Shown here: piece by piece, positions 26,121 to 35,008 of the stretch
Numbering within the stretch: position 1 is the first letter of the stretch
Layout of the letters: each line of letters begins with the position of its first letter
Assembly: GCA_027063645.1 (NCBI GenBank)
Contig: JAMORK010000046.1
Span: 1 to 56,680 of the forward strand
From: Sulfurimonas sp.
GTDB lineage: Bacteria > Campylobacterota > Campylobacteria > Campylobacterales > Sulfurimonadaceae
Direction of reading: 5' to 3'
Length of the DNA: 56,680 nt
Program-made: the position numbers and the translations under genes
Notes under the pieces: generated by a model
Told to the model about the DNA's origin: nothing
Databases searched by the model: none
Seen by the model: the letters and a program-made list of their open reading frames with translations, nothing else

Positions 26121-27501
26121 AGTTATTTAAAAAATATCTCTCAATTCCATTTGCTAAACCCTGAGCAAGAGTTTTTTGATATTTTTTATTGACCAAATTT
26201 TTTGCTTCTTTTGGATGTGATATAAATCCAACCTCAACAAGTACAGATGGCATCTGAGCACCTACAAGTACCCAAAATGGTCCATCTCTTACTCCCGCAT
26301 CTTTTACATGTTTATACTTCTTATTGAGTGATGCCAACATCCCACGTTGCAGGTCAATAGCTAATTTATTTGATGCTATAATATTGTGAGAATTGAGTGT
26401 ATTCAAAAAGGCAGATTTTCCATAGAAATTTGCATCACTTAAATCTGCCGAGTTCTCTTTGGCTGCTACTCGCTTTGCTCTTTCAGAACGCGATGTTGAA
26501 AGAAAATAACACTCTATCCCCTCTGCTCTAGATGCATTTTTTTTACTGACAGCATTAGCATGAATACTCACAAAAATATCTGCTTTTTTTCTATTTGCAA
26601 ATTTAGTGCGATTGCTTAGTTTTACAAACTTATCTTTATCTCTTGTCATATACACTTTGTAACCACGAGATCTTAAAATATTTTTTAGTGTTTGTGCTAT
26701 CTGAAGTACTACAACTTTCTCTCTATAGTGTTTATAGCCTATTGCACCTGGATCTTTTCCACCATGACCTGCATCGATAACGATCACTTTACTTCTATCG
26801 AGTCTTTTTGGGTACTCTTTTTTTGCAACTGGCTTAGAAGAATTTTTGAGAGAAAAATTGATAATAAGCTTAGAAAGCTCTCTTTTAAAATGGATATTGA
26901 CTTTAGATGAATCTTCAATCACTAAACGCAGTGTATTTGAATTATACTGTGCAAGTTTAATTCTATCTATACCTTTTTTACGAAGATTTTGTGATTTTGT
27001 AAGCATAGAGGCATGAATATCAAATACATATCTATAACGCTTTTTCTTTGGGTCATAAAGGGTAAAATAATTGATCTGTTTCGAGGAGAGCTTCTTGTCA
27101 AACTTCAAAACAAGTCTTCCATTATCCCAACGAATTGATTTGAGTTTATGGGAAGATGTTACTTTAATCTTTTTCTTTGATTTAGTAGAAGTTTTTTTTG
27201 ATTTTGGGGCTTTATATACAGACTTAGGTTTTCTTTGTTGAAGCTCTTTTTCGTACTGAGACACATCAATACGAAGCTTATTTCCACTCTTAACAATCCC
27301 TTTAAGTGCACTCAAACGCAATTGAGAGTCTTCATTCATTAAAGCACGAAGGTAAAGATTTTTGTAGTCGTTATAAGCACGGAACTGATTACTTTTGTTA
27401 CTTGAATTTACGAACCCATTTGCACGTTTAAGTATGGCACTATTTGAGAGTGCAAAAAGGGAAAATGTCAGTAGTAAAAGGAGGAGAAGTGAACGAAGCA
27501 T
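26119..27501 (-). CDS. N-acetylmuramoyl-L-alanine amidase with AMIN domain (AmiC type)
   Basis: 460 residues. Signal peptide 1-18, a basic linker region (about 85-115), an AMIN domain about 117-220 (HKLKSIRWDNGRLVLKFD start) and an Amidase_3 domain about 235-458. Zn and catalytic motifs: VIDAGHGGKDPGAIG (His), a Glu in HYREK, VSIHANAVS (His) and VEVGFISH (Glu). It cleaves the amide bond between muramic acid and peptide for cell separation, in the periplasm. The last gene of the pyrH operon, 7 bases after the NMO-like gene. Confidence 0.93.
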   Translation of the reverse strand: MLRSLLLLLLLTFSLFALSNSAILKRANGFVNSSNKSNQFRAYNDYKNLYLRALMNEDSQLRLSALKGIVKSGNKLRIDVSQYEKELQQRKPKSVYKAPKSKKTSTKSKKKIKVTSSHKLKSIRWDNGRLVLKFDKKLSSKQINYFTLYDPKKKRYRYVFDIHASMLTKSQNLRKKGIDRIKLAQYNSNTLRLVIEDSSKVNIHFKRELSKLIINFSLKNSSKPVAKKEYPKRLDRSKVIVIDAGHGGKDPGAIGYKHYREKVVVLQIAQTLKNILRSRGYKVYMTRDKDKFVKLSNRTKFANRKKADIFVSIHANAVSKKNASRAEGIECYFLSTSRSERAKRVAAKENSADLSDANFYGKSAFLNTLNSHNIIASNKLAIDLQRGMLASLNKKYKHVKDAGVRDGPFWVLVGAQMPSVLVEVGFISHPKEAKNLVNKKYQKTLAQGLANGIERYFLNN

Positions 27502-27508
27502 CTAGTAC

Positions 27509-28600
27509 TTATTCACCCTCCATAAGTTTGTTTAAAAGTTCTTCTACTGAGATAATCTCATTAACTTTGTAACCATTTGTACCTGAGAAGAAAAGACCAG
27601 TTTCAAGGTTTCCTTCATAAGCATCTGAAAGTCTATCTGCTATACAAAAACCAACTACTTTTGCCTCTTCACCACGATTACATGGAGCAACACAATTAGA
27701 TATACATTTAATGGCAGGCCCTTCGCGTTTTTCCACAAGTTTTGTAAGGTTAGTTCGAATACCTTGTGCTGGGTAACCAACAGGAGAACTCATAAGTTGA
27801 ATATCTTCCTCTTTTGCATCAAGTAACACTTTTTTGAAGTTTGCATGTGCATCACATTCATAAGTGGCAATAAAACGCGTACCCATTTGAACAGCTTTAG
27901 CACCACGGCTCATCATATCTTCAATGTCGTTTTTATCCCAAACACCACCTGCTGCAATTACTGGAATATCTCCCCAAAGTGCTGCTTCTTCTACAACCGG
28001 TCCAACAATGTTTTCAAGTTGGTTCTCTTCCATCTTACACTGCTCATAAGTAAAACCTTGGTGTCCACCAGATTTAGGACCCTCAACTACTACAGCATCA
28101 GGAATTCTATCGTAGCGTTTTTTCCAACGTTTACAGATGATTTTAAGTGCTTTCGCAGAAGAAACAATAGGTACAAGGGCAACATCAGGATAACCCTCTG
28201 TAAACTCTGGCATATTTGTAGGAAGTCCAGCACCTGTAATAATGATGTCAATACCTGCTTCACAAGCATCACGAACAACACGACCATAATCATTAATAGC
28301 ATACAAAATATTTGCTGCAAGAGGTTTATCACCACAAATACCACGAGCACTTTTTATAATTGCTTTAAAACCTTCTGGAGAATAAAAATTAGCCTCACTT
28401 AATGGACGATCAGAAACTAGCTTTTTAGAATACTCTTTGTTTTTATAATATCCTGTTCCAACAGCCGATATAACACCAAGTCCACCATTTGCTGAAACTG
28501 TACCAGCAAGCTGATCCCAAGAGAGACCAACACCCATACCACCTTGAACAATAGGCTTAGGAATTGTATATTTTCCAATTTTTAAAGATTCAAAACTCAT
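27509..28600 (-). CDS. FMN-dependent nitronate monooxygenase-like (2-nitropropane dioxygenase family)
   Basis: 363 residues. TIM barrel: PIVQGGMGVGLSWDQLAG, GGLGVISAVG, VVVEGPKSGGHQG, VIAAGGVWDKNDIEDMMSRGA and VQMGTRFIA. The GGVWD and GTRF loops bind FMN phosphate. The C-terminal part holds a cysteine cluster CISNCVAPCNRGE. The family oxidises nitronates, and close relatives include FabK enoyl-ACP reductase; the true reaction here is not known. The ATG overlaps the tyrS stop (TAATG). Confidence 0.85.
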   Translation of the reverse strand: MSFESLKIGKYTIPKPIVQGGMGVGLSWDQLAGTVSANGGLGVISAVGTGYYKNKEYSKKLVSDRPLSEANFYSPEGFKAIIKSARGICGDKPLAANILYAINDYGRVVRDACEAGIDIIITGAGLPTNMPEFTEGYPDVALVPIVSSAKALKIICKRWKKRYDRIPDAVVVEGPKSGGHQGFTYEQCKMEENQLENIVGPVVEEAALWGDIPVIAAGGVWDKNDIEDMMSRGAKAVQMGTRFIATYECDAHANFKKVLLDAKEEDIQLMSSPVGYPAQGIRTNLTKLVEKREGPAIKCISNCVAPCNRGEEAKVVGFCIADRLSDAYEGNLETGLFFSGTNGYKVNEIISVEELLNKLMEGE

Positions 28601-29799
28601 TAGTTTACCTTCAATTTTGCAAATTTTCTTTTTCCAACTTGGAGGAGATACTCTCCTGTTGAAAGTTGTAACTTTTCATCTGTTACTTTTTCTTGGTTTA
28701 TTTTAACGCCACCTTGCTTAATATCTCTTCTAGCTTGAGAAGTTGATGGCTCAATGTTACAATCTACCAAGGCTTTAGCTATCCAAATCTCTCCATCACA
28801 ACTAAATTCAGCAATATCTGTTGGAATTTGACTTTTGGCATGTACTTTTTCAAACTCATCTTTTGCATTTTTTGCAGCAGCTTCATCGTGGAATCTTGCA
28901 GTAATTTCTAGAGCTAAAGACTCTTTTACTTTTTTAGGATGAAGTGAACCATTTTCTACACCCTCTTTAATCTTCGCTATCTCTTCTAAAGATTGTGTAC
29001 TTAAAAGCTCAAAATAACGCCACATTAAATCATCAGAGATACTAAGAATTTTTCCAAACATATCGTTTGCTTCATCTGTAACACCGATGTAATTCCCTAA
29101 AGATTTAGACATTTTTTGCACACCGTCAAGACCTTCTAAAATCGGCATCATTAAAACAGCTTGTTGCTTTTTAATCTCATATGCTTTTTGAAGTTGGCGA
29201 CCCATCAAAAGGTTAAACTTCTGGTCTGTCCCACCTATCTCTATATCAGATTTTAAGTGTACAGAATCGTAACCTTGAAGTAATGGATACATAAATTCAC
29301 TCACAGCAATTGGAGCTTGAGCTGCATAGCGTTTTGAAAAATCATCGCGTTCTAACATACGTGCAACTGTCAAGTTAGAAGCAAGTTGTAGCATCCCAGC
29401 AGCTCCTAGAGCTTCTAACCACTCTTTATTGTAAACAATATCTGTCTTAGACTCATCTAAAATCTTAAAAGCCTGAGAGGTATATGAAGCAATATTTTTT
29501 ACAATATCATCATCACTCAGTACTTTTCTAGTAGCACTTTTTCCAGTAGGATCACCAATAGTAGCTGTAAAATTTCCTATAAGAAACTGTACACGACCAC
29601 CATATTTTTGAAATGTTGCAAGTTTTTGTAAAAGAACAGTATGTCCAAGGTGTAAATCTGGTGCAGTTGGATCAAAACCAGCTTTTACTGTATAAGTTTT
29701 ACCCTCATCATAGTATGCTTTTAAAAGTTTTTCTATTCTCTCTATGTCGATTATCTCTGCACAACCTCTTTGTATCTCTCTTAAGGCTTCTTGTATCAT
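28600..29799 (-). CDS. tyrS: Tyrosyl-tRNA synthetase
   Basis: 399 residues, class I synthetase of the TyrRS type with HLGHTVLL (HIGH motif, about 51-58) and KMSKSLGN (KMSKS). The C-terminal S4 RNA-binding domain is at about 335-399 (STSQARRDIKQGGVKIN). Charges tRNA-Tyr. It sits between spoT/relA and the NMO-like gene on the minus strand. Confidence 0.97.
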   Translation of the reverse strand: MIQEALREIQRGCAEIIDIERIEKLLKAYYDEGKTYTVKAGFDPTAPDLHLGHTVLLQKLATFQKYGGRVQFLIGNFTATIGDPTGKSATRKVLSDDDIVKNIASYTSQAFKILDESKTDIVYNKEWLEALGAAGMLQLASNLTVARMLERDDFSKRYAAQAPIAVSEFMYPLLQGYDSVHLKSDIEIGGTDQKFNLLMGRQLQKAYEIKKQQAVLMMPILEGLDGVQKMSKSLGNYIGVTDEANDMFGKILSISDDLMWRYFELLSTQSLEEIAKIKEGVENGSLHPKKVKESLALEITARFHDEAAAKNAKDEFEKVHAKSQIPTDIAEFSCDGEIWIAKALVDCNIEPSTSQARRDIKQGGVKINQEKVTDEKLQLSTGEYLLQVGKRKFAKLKVN

Positions 29800-29829
29800 C
29801 TCTTATCTTCTCTTTTTGTAAAATTTTAT

Positions 29830-31980
29830 CTATCTGTACGCATCATCGGTACGGATTAAGTGTATCACTTTTATTTTGGACTCTATTTTAGCGCGCAATG
29901 CATTAATATCTGCTTCTTTTGCTTCAAAACCAAGCTCACAGTACTTCGTATAATCAACACTCTCTTTTCCAAGTTCAATAGAATTAATATCTATATTTAA
30001 CTTCACCAAATAACTTAAGAACTCAGCAAGTGCTCCTTTTTCATTATGTAATGAAGCTATAAGTTTGTAGTTATAAAGTTTTTGTCCTGCCCATTTCACA
30101 AAAACCATAGGAGCTTTCTCTTCTAAAAGTTTCCCTGCATTTTTACACATCTTATGATGAACATGAGCCTTCCCTTTTTCTAAAAACGCCATCACTTCAT
30201 CACCAGTTTTTGGATGACAACAATAATCAAATACTACATCATTAATACTCTTACTTGAATAGATCTCTAAGCCAGCTATCTCATAACTTTTTAACTTAAA
30301 TCTATGACGAGATATAAAACCGTGGAAACGATTATTTTGACTTATCTCTGTAACATATTTGTGTATGACATTTTTAAACTGCTCTATATCAGTAGGGATA
30401 CTTGAAACACTGTCACAATGGTGTGCCTCAAACCACTCCTCTACTCTTGATGGGTTAAGATTCATCGCAGTCGCTACAATTGATATGCTTGATTTTTGGT
30501 TTATCTCACGAATACGTGCATTACAATTGAGCTTCATATTTGTCTGTGCTTTTGATGTTTGCACAGCATCTAGCCAAGAGCATCTTGTGATAACTTTTTC
30601 ATCTGTGATTATTTTTACTATATCACCATTATTCAACTCTGTAAGTAGAGAAGATTTTGTCTTATTAACAAGGGCCCCTACTGCTTTATTTCCCACTTCA
30701 GTATGCACTGCATAAGCAAAATCAAGTGCTACTGCACCACGAGGCAGTGTAAAAGCATCTCCCGTTGGTGAGAATACAGAAATATCTTCCGAGTACAAAT
30801 CATTTTTTATCAGTGCATAAAAATCTTCTACACTTTCGTTTTGATACTGTAAGTTATCGAGCCAGTCGAGTTTGACATTGTTGCCACCCGATTTATATTT
30901 CCAATGAGCAGCAACTCCAAGTTCAGCAGTTTTATGCATCTCATGTGTTCTTATCTGCACCTCAAAAATAGCAGTATTATAAAAAACAGTAGTATGGATA
31001 GTTTGATAGCCATTATCTTTAGCCACTGAGATATAGTCTTTAAAACGCGATGCAAGTGGACGGAAATTAAGATGTATAAGCCCTAAAATATTGTAACACT
31101 TCACTGCATCTGTTGTTAAAATTCTTACTGCTAAAAGGTCAAGTACCTCATCGATACTTACACCCTTTCTTTGCATCTTCAAGTAGATAGAGTAACGGTG
31201 TTTAATGCGTGAGAGTACTTCAAAATCATCTTCACAAAAGCCATTTTTGATAAGCAGTTTTGTGATCGATTCTTTGAAATCGTTGAGTTTCATCTCTATG
31301 GCATGATAGTTTGTATCGAGATAGTTATCTATATGATGTTTCTCTTCAGGAAACAGATACCCAAAACTCAAATCTTCTAAGATGTTTTTCAAAAAGCTGA
31401 TACCCAAACGGTGAGCAATTGGGGCATAAACAACAAGAGTCTCTTCTGCAATACGTTTTTGTTTATGCTCAGCTAAGGCATCAAGTGTAAGCATATTGTG
31501 AAGTCTATCACAAAGTTTTACCACTAAAACACGAACATCCTCTATACTTGCGATTAGCATCTTCCTAAATGTAAGTGCAGAGACCACAAGTTTCTCATCA
31601 GAGTATGAGGGGATAAGCTCCGCATCACGAATGATATCTATCTTTGTTAATCCCTCAACAAGATGTGCAACATCCTTACCAAAAAGCTCACCAATTTCTT
31701 CTATTTTTGTTTCTGTATCTTCAACTACATCATGCAAAAGAGCAGCAATTGCCATAGATTCATCATCTGTGATAGATGATACAATAGATGCTACTAAAAT
31801 AGGATGAATAATATAAGGCTCACCACTTTTACGAAACTGATGTTTATGAGCTTCTATGGAGTATTGAAGTGCTTTTTCTAATTCGGGAGTTTTTTCTATT
31901 TGTGAAAAAAGGTAGGAGGATGCTGAGTCAACATCATGAAGATGTTTGACCTTGTCTATATTTACTTGACTCAGCGGCAA
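29830..31980 (-). CDS. spoT: Bifunctional (p)ppGpp synthetase/hydrolase (RelA/SpoT homologue)
   Basis: 716 residues, typical for Rel/SpoT. Order of domains: HD hydrolase about 30-190 (HKHQFRKSGEPYIIHP, LLHDVVEDTE), synthetase about 230-350, TGS about 385-445 (ISVFSPTGDAFTLPRGAVALDF in part), helical region, and C-terminal ACT. The HD residues are intact, so it should be bifunctional as in other epsilonproteobacteria with a single Rel. TTG start, 4 bases after the rpoZ stop; the ribosome site (AGAAAAG) is weak, so translation may depend on coupling. The rpoZ-spoT order is as in many proteobacteria. Confidence 0.94.
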   Translation of the reverse strand: MPLSQVNIDKVKHLHDVDSASSYLFSQIEKTPELEKALQYSIEAHKHQFRKSGEPYIIHPILVASIVSSITDDESMAIAALLHDVVEDTETKIEEIGELFGKDVAHLVEGLTKIDIIRDAELIPSYSDEKLVVSALTFRKMLIASIEDVRVLVVKLCDRLHNMLTLDALAEHKQKRIAEETLVVYAPIAHRLGISFLKNILEDLSFGYLFPEEKHHIDNYLDTNYHAIEMKLNDFKESITKLLIKNGFCEDDFEVLSRIKHRYSIYLKMQRKGVSIDEVLDLLAVRILTTDAVKCYNILGLIHLNFRPLASRFKDYISVAKDNGYQTIHTTVFYNTAIFEVQIRTHEMHKTAELGVAAHWKYKSGGNNVKLDWLDNLQYQNESVEDFYALIKNDLYSEDISVFSPTGDAFTLPRGAVALDFAYAVHTEVGNKAVGALVNKTKSSLLTELNNGDIVKIITDEKVITRCSWLDAVQTSKAQTNMKLNCNARIREINQKSSISIVATAMNLNPSRVEEWFEAHHCDSVSSIPTDIEQFKNVIHKYVTEISQNNRFHGFISRHRFKLKSYEIAGLEIYSSKSINDVVFDYCCHPKTGDEVMAFLEKGKAHVHHKMCKNAGKLLEEKAPMVFVKWAGQKLYNYKLIASLHNEKGALAEFLSYLVKLNIDINSIELGKESVDYTKYCELGFEAKEADINALRAKIESKIKVIHLIRTDDAYR

Positions 31981-31984
31981 GTGT

Positions 31985-32206
31985 TTACTTTTCTATATCT
32001 ACAAAGCCCTTAACTACTACAAGGCCTTCTGCGATTTCCATAAGTGCCAAATCTACTGACTTGATGCTATTTGGATCAATATTTAATTTACTTGTTGCAC
32101 CATTTTCAAGCTGGTCACAACGAGTTGCTACTGCTATTGCTAATTGGTATCTATCCATATTTGGATTATCATTTAAAACTTTTGCTGTTAATTCTTCAAC
32201 TTTCAT
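31985..32206 (-). CDS. rpoZ: RNA polymerase omega subunit
   Basis: 73 residues, typical of the short epsilonproteobacterial omega. Begins MKVEELTAKVLND and contains RYQLAIAVATRCDQL, the conserved segment that contacts beta prime. The start follows AAAGGAA. Lies between pyrH (15 bases) and spoT (4 bases), the usual partner order with spoT. Confidence 0.93.
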   Translation of the reverse strand: MKVEELTAKVLNDNPNMDRYQLAIAVATRCDQLENGATSKLNIDPNSIKSVDLALMEIAEGLVVVKGFVDIEK

Positions 32207-32221
32207 TTTTTTCCTTTGAAT

Positions 32222-32947
<726 letters not shown>

Positions 32948-32963
32948 TTATAAAAATCCGTGA

Positions 32964-32969
32964 ATTATA
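32964..32969 (-). promoter_or_regulatory. Likely -10 element for the pyrH operon
   Basis: Minus strand TATAAT in TTAGTATAATTC, with a T-rich stretch upstream. It would start transcription near 32957, 22 bases before the pyrH start, so pyrH need not depend on readthrough from nirA. Confidence 0.55.
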
Positions 32970-33006
32970 CTAAAAAATCTCTTTAAATCTGCTTTGAGCA
33001 AACTGA

Positions 33007-34920
33007 CTACTTCGTATAAAGCATAATAAATGGCATAATTTCTGAAAAAACGACTGCTCTTCTGTTCTCATTAGAGTGTAAAATAAGGTCTAACATTTGT
33101 GCAATATTTTCATCTATATTTGGTACTAATTTTTTAATATCTTCAAGTTTTTCACGCTTATTTACATTGGTAAATCGCTCATATGCAGAGTATGCTTCTT
33201 GTTTTGAGAGTTGATAATAAAGCTTACGACCAAGCTCAAAAACTTCAAACTCTTCATTTCTTCCAGTAAGTACTTTTTCATAAAAACCAAAATCAATTTC
33301 AATATTTTTCGCTCTAAAATAAGCCTGAAGCATCATCATAAAACCTATATTTGCATGGGTATAATTCTTAAGCACTCGTGTATAAAAAGCTTCAAAATGC
33401 TCCCCATCTCTACGATGTTTTCTATACTCTAGCATGATAGACTCAACATAGTATTTTGCATACTCTAATGGAGCAGATTTGATAACAGTATGTCCTTCTG
33501 TTGATTCACCCATAAGTTTTCCACCAAGTAAAATATGCACACCTGAACCATTCACACCCTCTACTTTTGCTTTACACCCCTCAAATCCAATATCACCAAG
33601 CCCGTGGATACCACAACCTTTCACACAGGCTGACCAGTACATACGCACACGTCCACTTTCAAGAGAGACATTTTCACTTAAATACTGTGCCATAGCAATC
33701 GCATCATTTTTATTTTCAATCACACCAAAAGGGCAGTGCTCAGTTCCTGAACAAGCGATAAGATGATTAAAATATGGTGTATCTACATTTTTATACTCTA
33801 AAAAAAAATCTTCCGCTAAAAGATCTTCAAGATTTTTTATACCCATGATGTAAAAACTCTGCTCCATATCAAAACGCAGCTCACCATCTCCATAAGTCTC
33901 TGAGAGTTCTCCGGCTCTTAGAAGTGCACTCCCTTTAAATATTCCCGATGGTACAACAACATGTACACCAAGTGTTCCATTACGAAGTTGGATTTTTCCA
34001 TGATCTGGCTCTACATAGTCCATTGTGGTCATTGTCTCACCGGCACTTGCAAAATCAATCCTTGCATTCTCACGGATAGCCTTTGCCATCTCATCCATCC
34101 CAACAGCTTCTATGAGAAAATGGAGACGATTTTTGTTACGATTATCTCTAAAGCCATAGCGTTTAAATAGATCGGTAATAGAACTAAATACAGCTAAAAC
34201 TTCGGACTCATCCTTTAAAAAGATACCCGCTTTTTTTGCTATAACACCAACTCTTCCACCAAGATAAAGGTTGTAGCCAAACATTCCCTCTTTTTGTGCA
34301 AGAACAAAACAACAATCATTACCATATACATTACAGCGATTCGATAAGTTTCCAGTGATAGAGGTGTTAAACTTTCTAGGGAGTGTAGAGATCCACTCAG
34401 TATTTTTTAAAAAGATATCTTGAATTTTCAGGAGTGTTTTATGTGATGGGATGACATTATCAAAAGCAAGATCATCAAAAGGATCAGCCACAATGCCACG
34501 TATATTATCTACACCTGTTTGATATGCTGAAATGCCAACCTCATCAAGTCTTTTAATGATAATAGGCAAAGACTCTATACTAAGATAGCGAAGTTCACAT
34601 TGCTGACGAGTTGTCAGATCTATATAATCTTCTCCAAACTCTTTAGCACATGCCCCAATCACTTTTGCTTGTGAAGAGTTCATAAATCCACCAGGTATAC
34701 GGAGTTTTAACATAAATTTTTCAGGAGTTGCAGCACGATAGTAGATACCAAAGCATTTTAAAAAATAAGATTTATCCTCTTCTGGCACAGAATCAAAACC
34801 ATTGGCTGCATACTCATCGAGCATATCATAAGCCTCTTGTGGTATTTTTGAGTCTTTTATCTTTTCAATTTTATTGATTTTTTTACTTCGTGCTTCGTAA
34901 GCTTGTTGTAGTGCATCCAT
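33007..34920 (-). CDS. nirA: Assimilatory ferredoxin-type nitrite reductase (siroheme, NirA-like)
   Basis: 637 residues. Two ferredoxin-like halves; siroheme and 4Fe-4S ligands are IACSGTEHCPFG (C-x5-C, about 390s) and WSACVKGCGIHG (C-x3-C, about 430s), the sulfite/nitrite reductase signature. FMLKLRIPGGFMNSSQ and DLTTRQQCELRYL are the conserved N-terminal blocks. It probably reduces nitrite to ammonium in the cytoplasm. It is longer than common NirA proteins (about 510-570), with an extra C-terminal helical region of about 100 residues. It follows nasA by 88 bases. A sulfite reductase role cannot be ruled out from sequence alone, but context favours nitrite. Confidence 0.87.
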   Translation of the reverse strand: MDALQQAYEARSKKINKIEKIKDSKIPQEAYDMLDEYAANGFDSVPEEDKSYFLKCFGIYYRAATPEKFMLKLRIPGGFMNSSQAKVIGACAKEFGEDYIDLTTRQQCELRYLSIESLPIIIKRLDEVGISAYQTGVDNIRGIVADPFDDLAFDNVIPSHKTLLKIQDIFLKNTEWISTLPRKFNTSITGNLSNRCNVYGNDCCFVLAQKEGMFGYNLYLGGRVGVIAKKAGIFLKDESEVLAVFSSITDLFKRYGFRDNRNKNRLHFLIEAVGMDEMAKAIRENARIDFASAGETMTTMDYVEPDHGKIQLRNGTLGVHVVVPSGIFKGSALLRAGELSETYGDGELRFDMEQSFYIMGIKNLEDLLAEDFFLEYKNVDTPYFNHLIACSGTEHCPFGVIENKNDAIAMAQYLSENVSLESGRVRMYWSACVKGCGIHGLGDIGFEGCKAKVEGVNGSGVHILLGGKLMGESTEGHTVIKSAPLEYAKYYVESIMLEYRKHRRDGEHFEAFYTRVLKNYTHANIGFMMMLQAYFRAKNIEIDFGFYEKVLTGRNEEFEVFELGRKLYYQLSKQEAYSAYERFTNVNKREKLEDIKKLVPNIDENIAQMLDLILHSNENRRAVVFSEIMPFIMLYTK

Positions 34921-34954
34921 AGTTGATTATAACTCCAGTCTGTATATTGATAAG

Positions 34955-34960
34955 ATTATA
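34955..34960 (-). promoter_or_regulatory. Possible separate -10 element for nirA
   Basis: Minus strand TATAAT inside the palindrome GATTATAATC, 35 bases upstream of the nirA start. Could allow nirA transcription in addition to readthrough from nasA. Confidence 0.4.
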
Positions 34961-34969
34961 ATCTTTTTT

Positions 34970-34995
34970 AGGCAGTTATATCCAAATATCTGCCT
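34970..34995. repeat. Inverted repeat between nasA and nirA
   Basis: AGGCAG at 34970-34975 and CTGCCT at 34990-34995 with partly complementary interior, flanked on both sides by runs of six T or A. As RNA on the minus strand it is not followed by a T run, so it is not a nasA terminator; it could be an operator or a processing hairpin between the two genes. Confidence 0.35.
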
Positions 34996-35008
34996 ATTTT
35001 TTAGCCAT

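Noticed and set aside
27845-28402. 185-codon plus-strand open frame opposite the NMO-like gene
   Set aside because: Antisense shadow of a conserved enzyme, composition rich in N, T, I and C with no family resemblance.
30359-30715. 118-codon plus-strand open frame opposite spoT
   Set aside because: Lies fully within the reverse of the synthetase/TGS region; no ribosome site.
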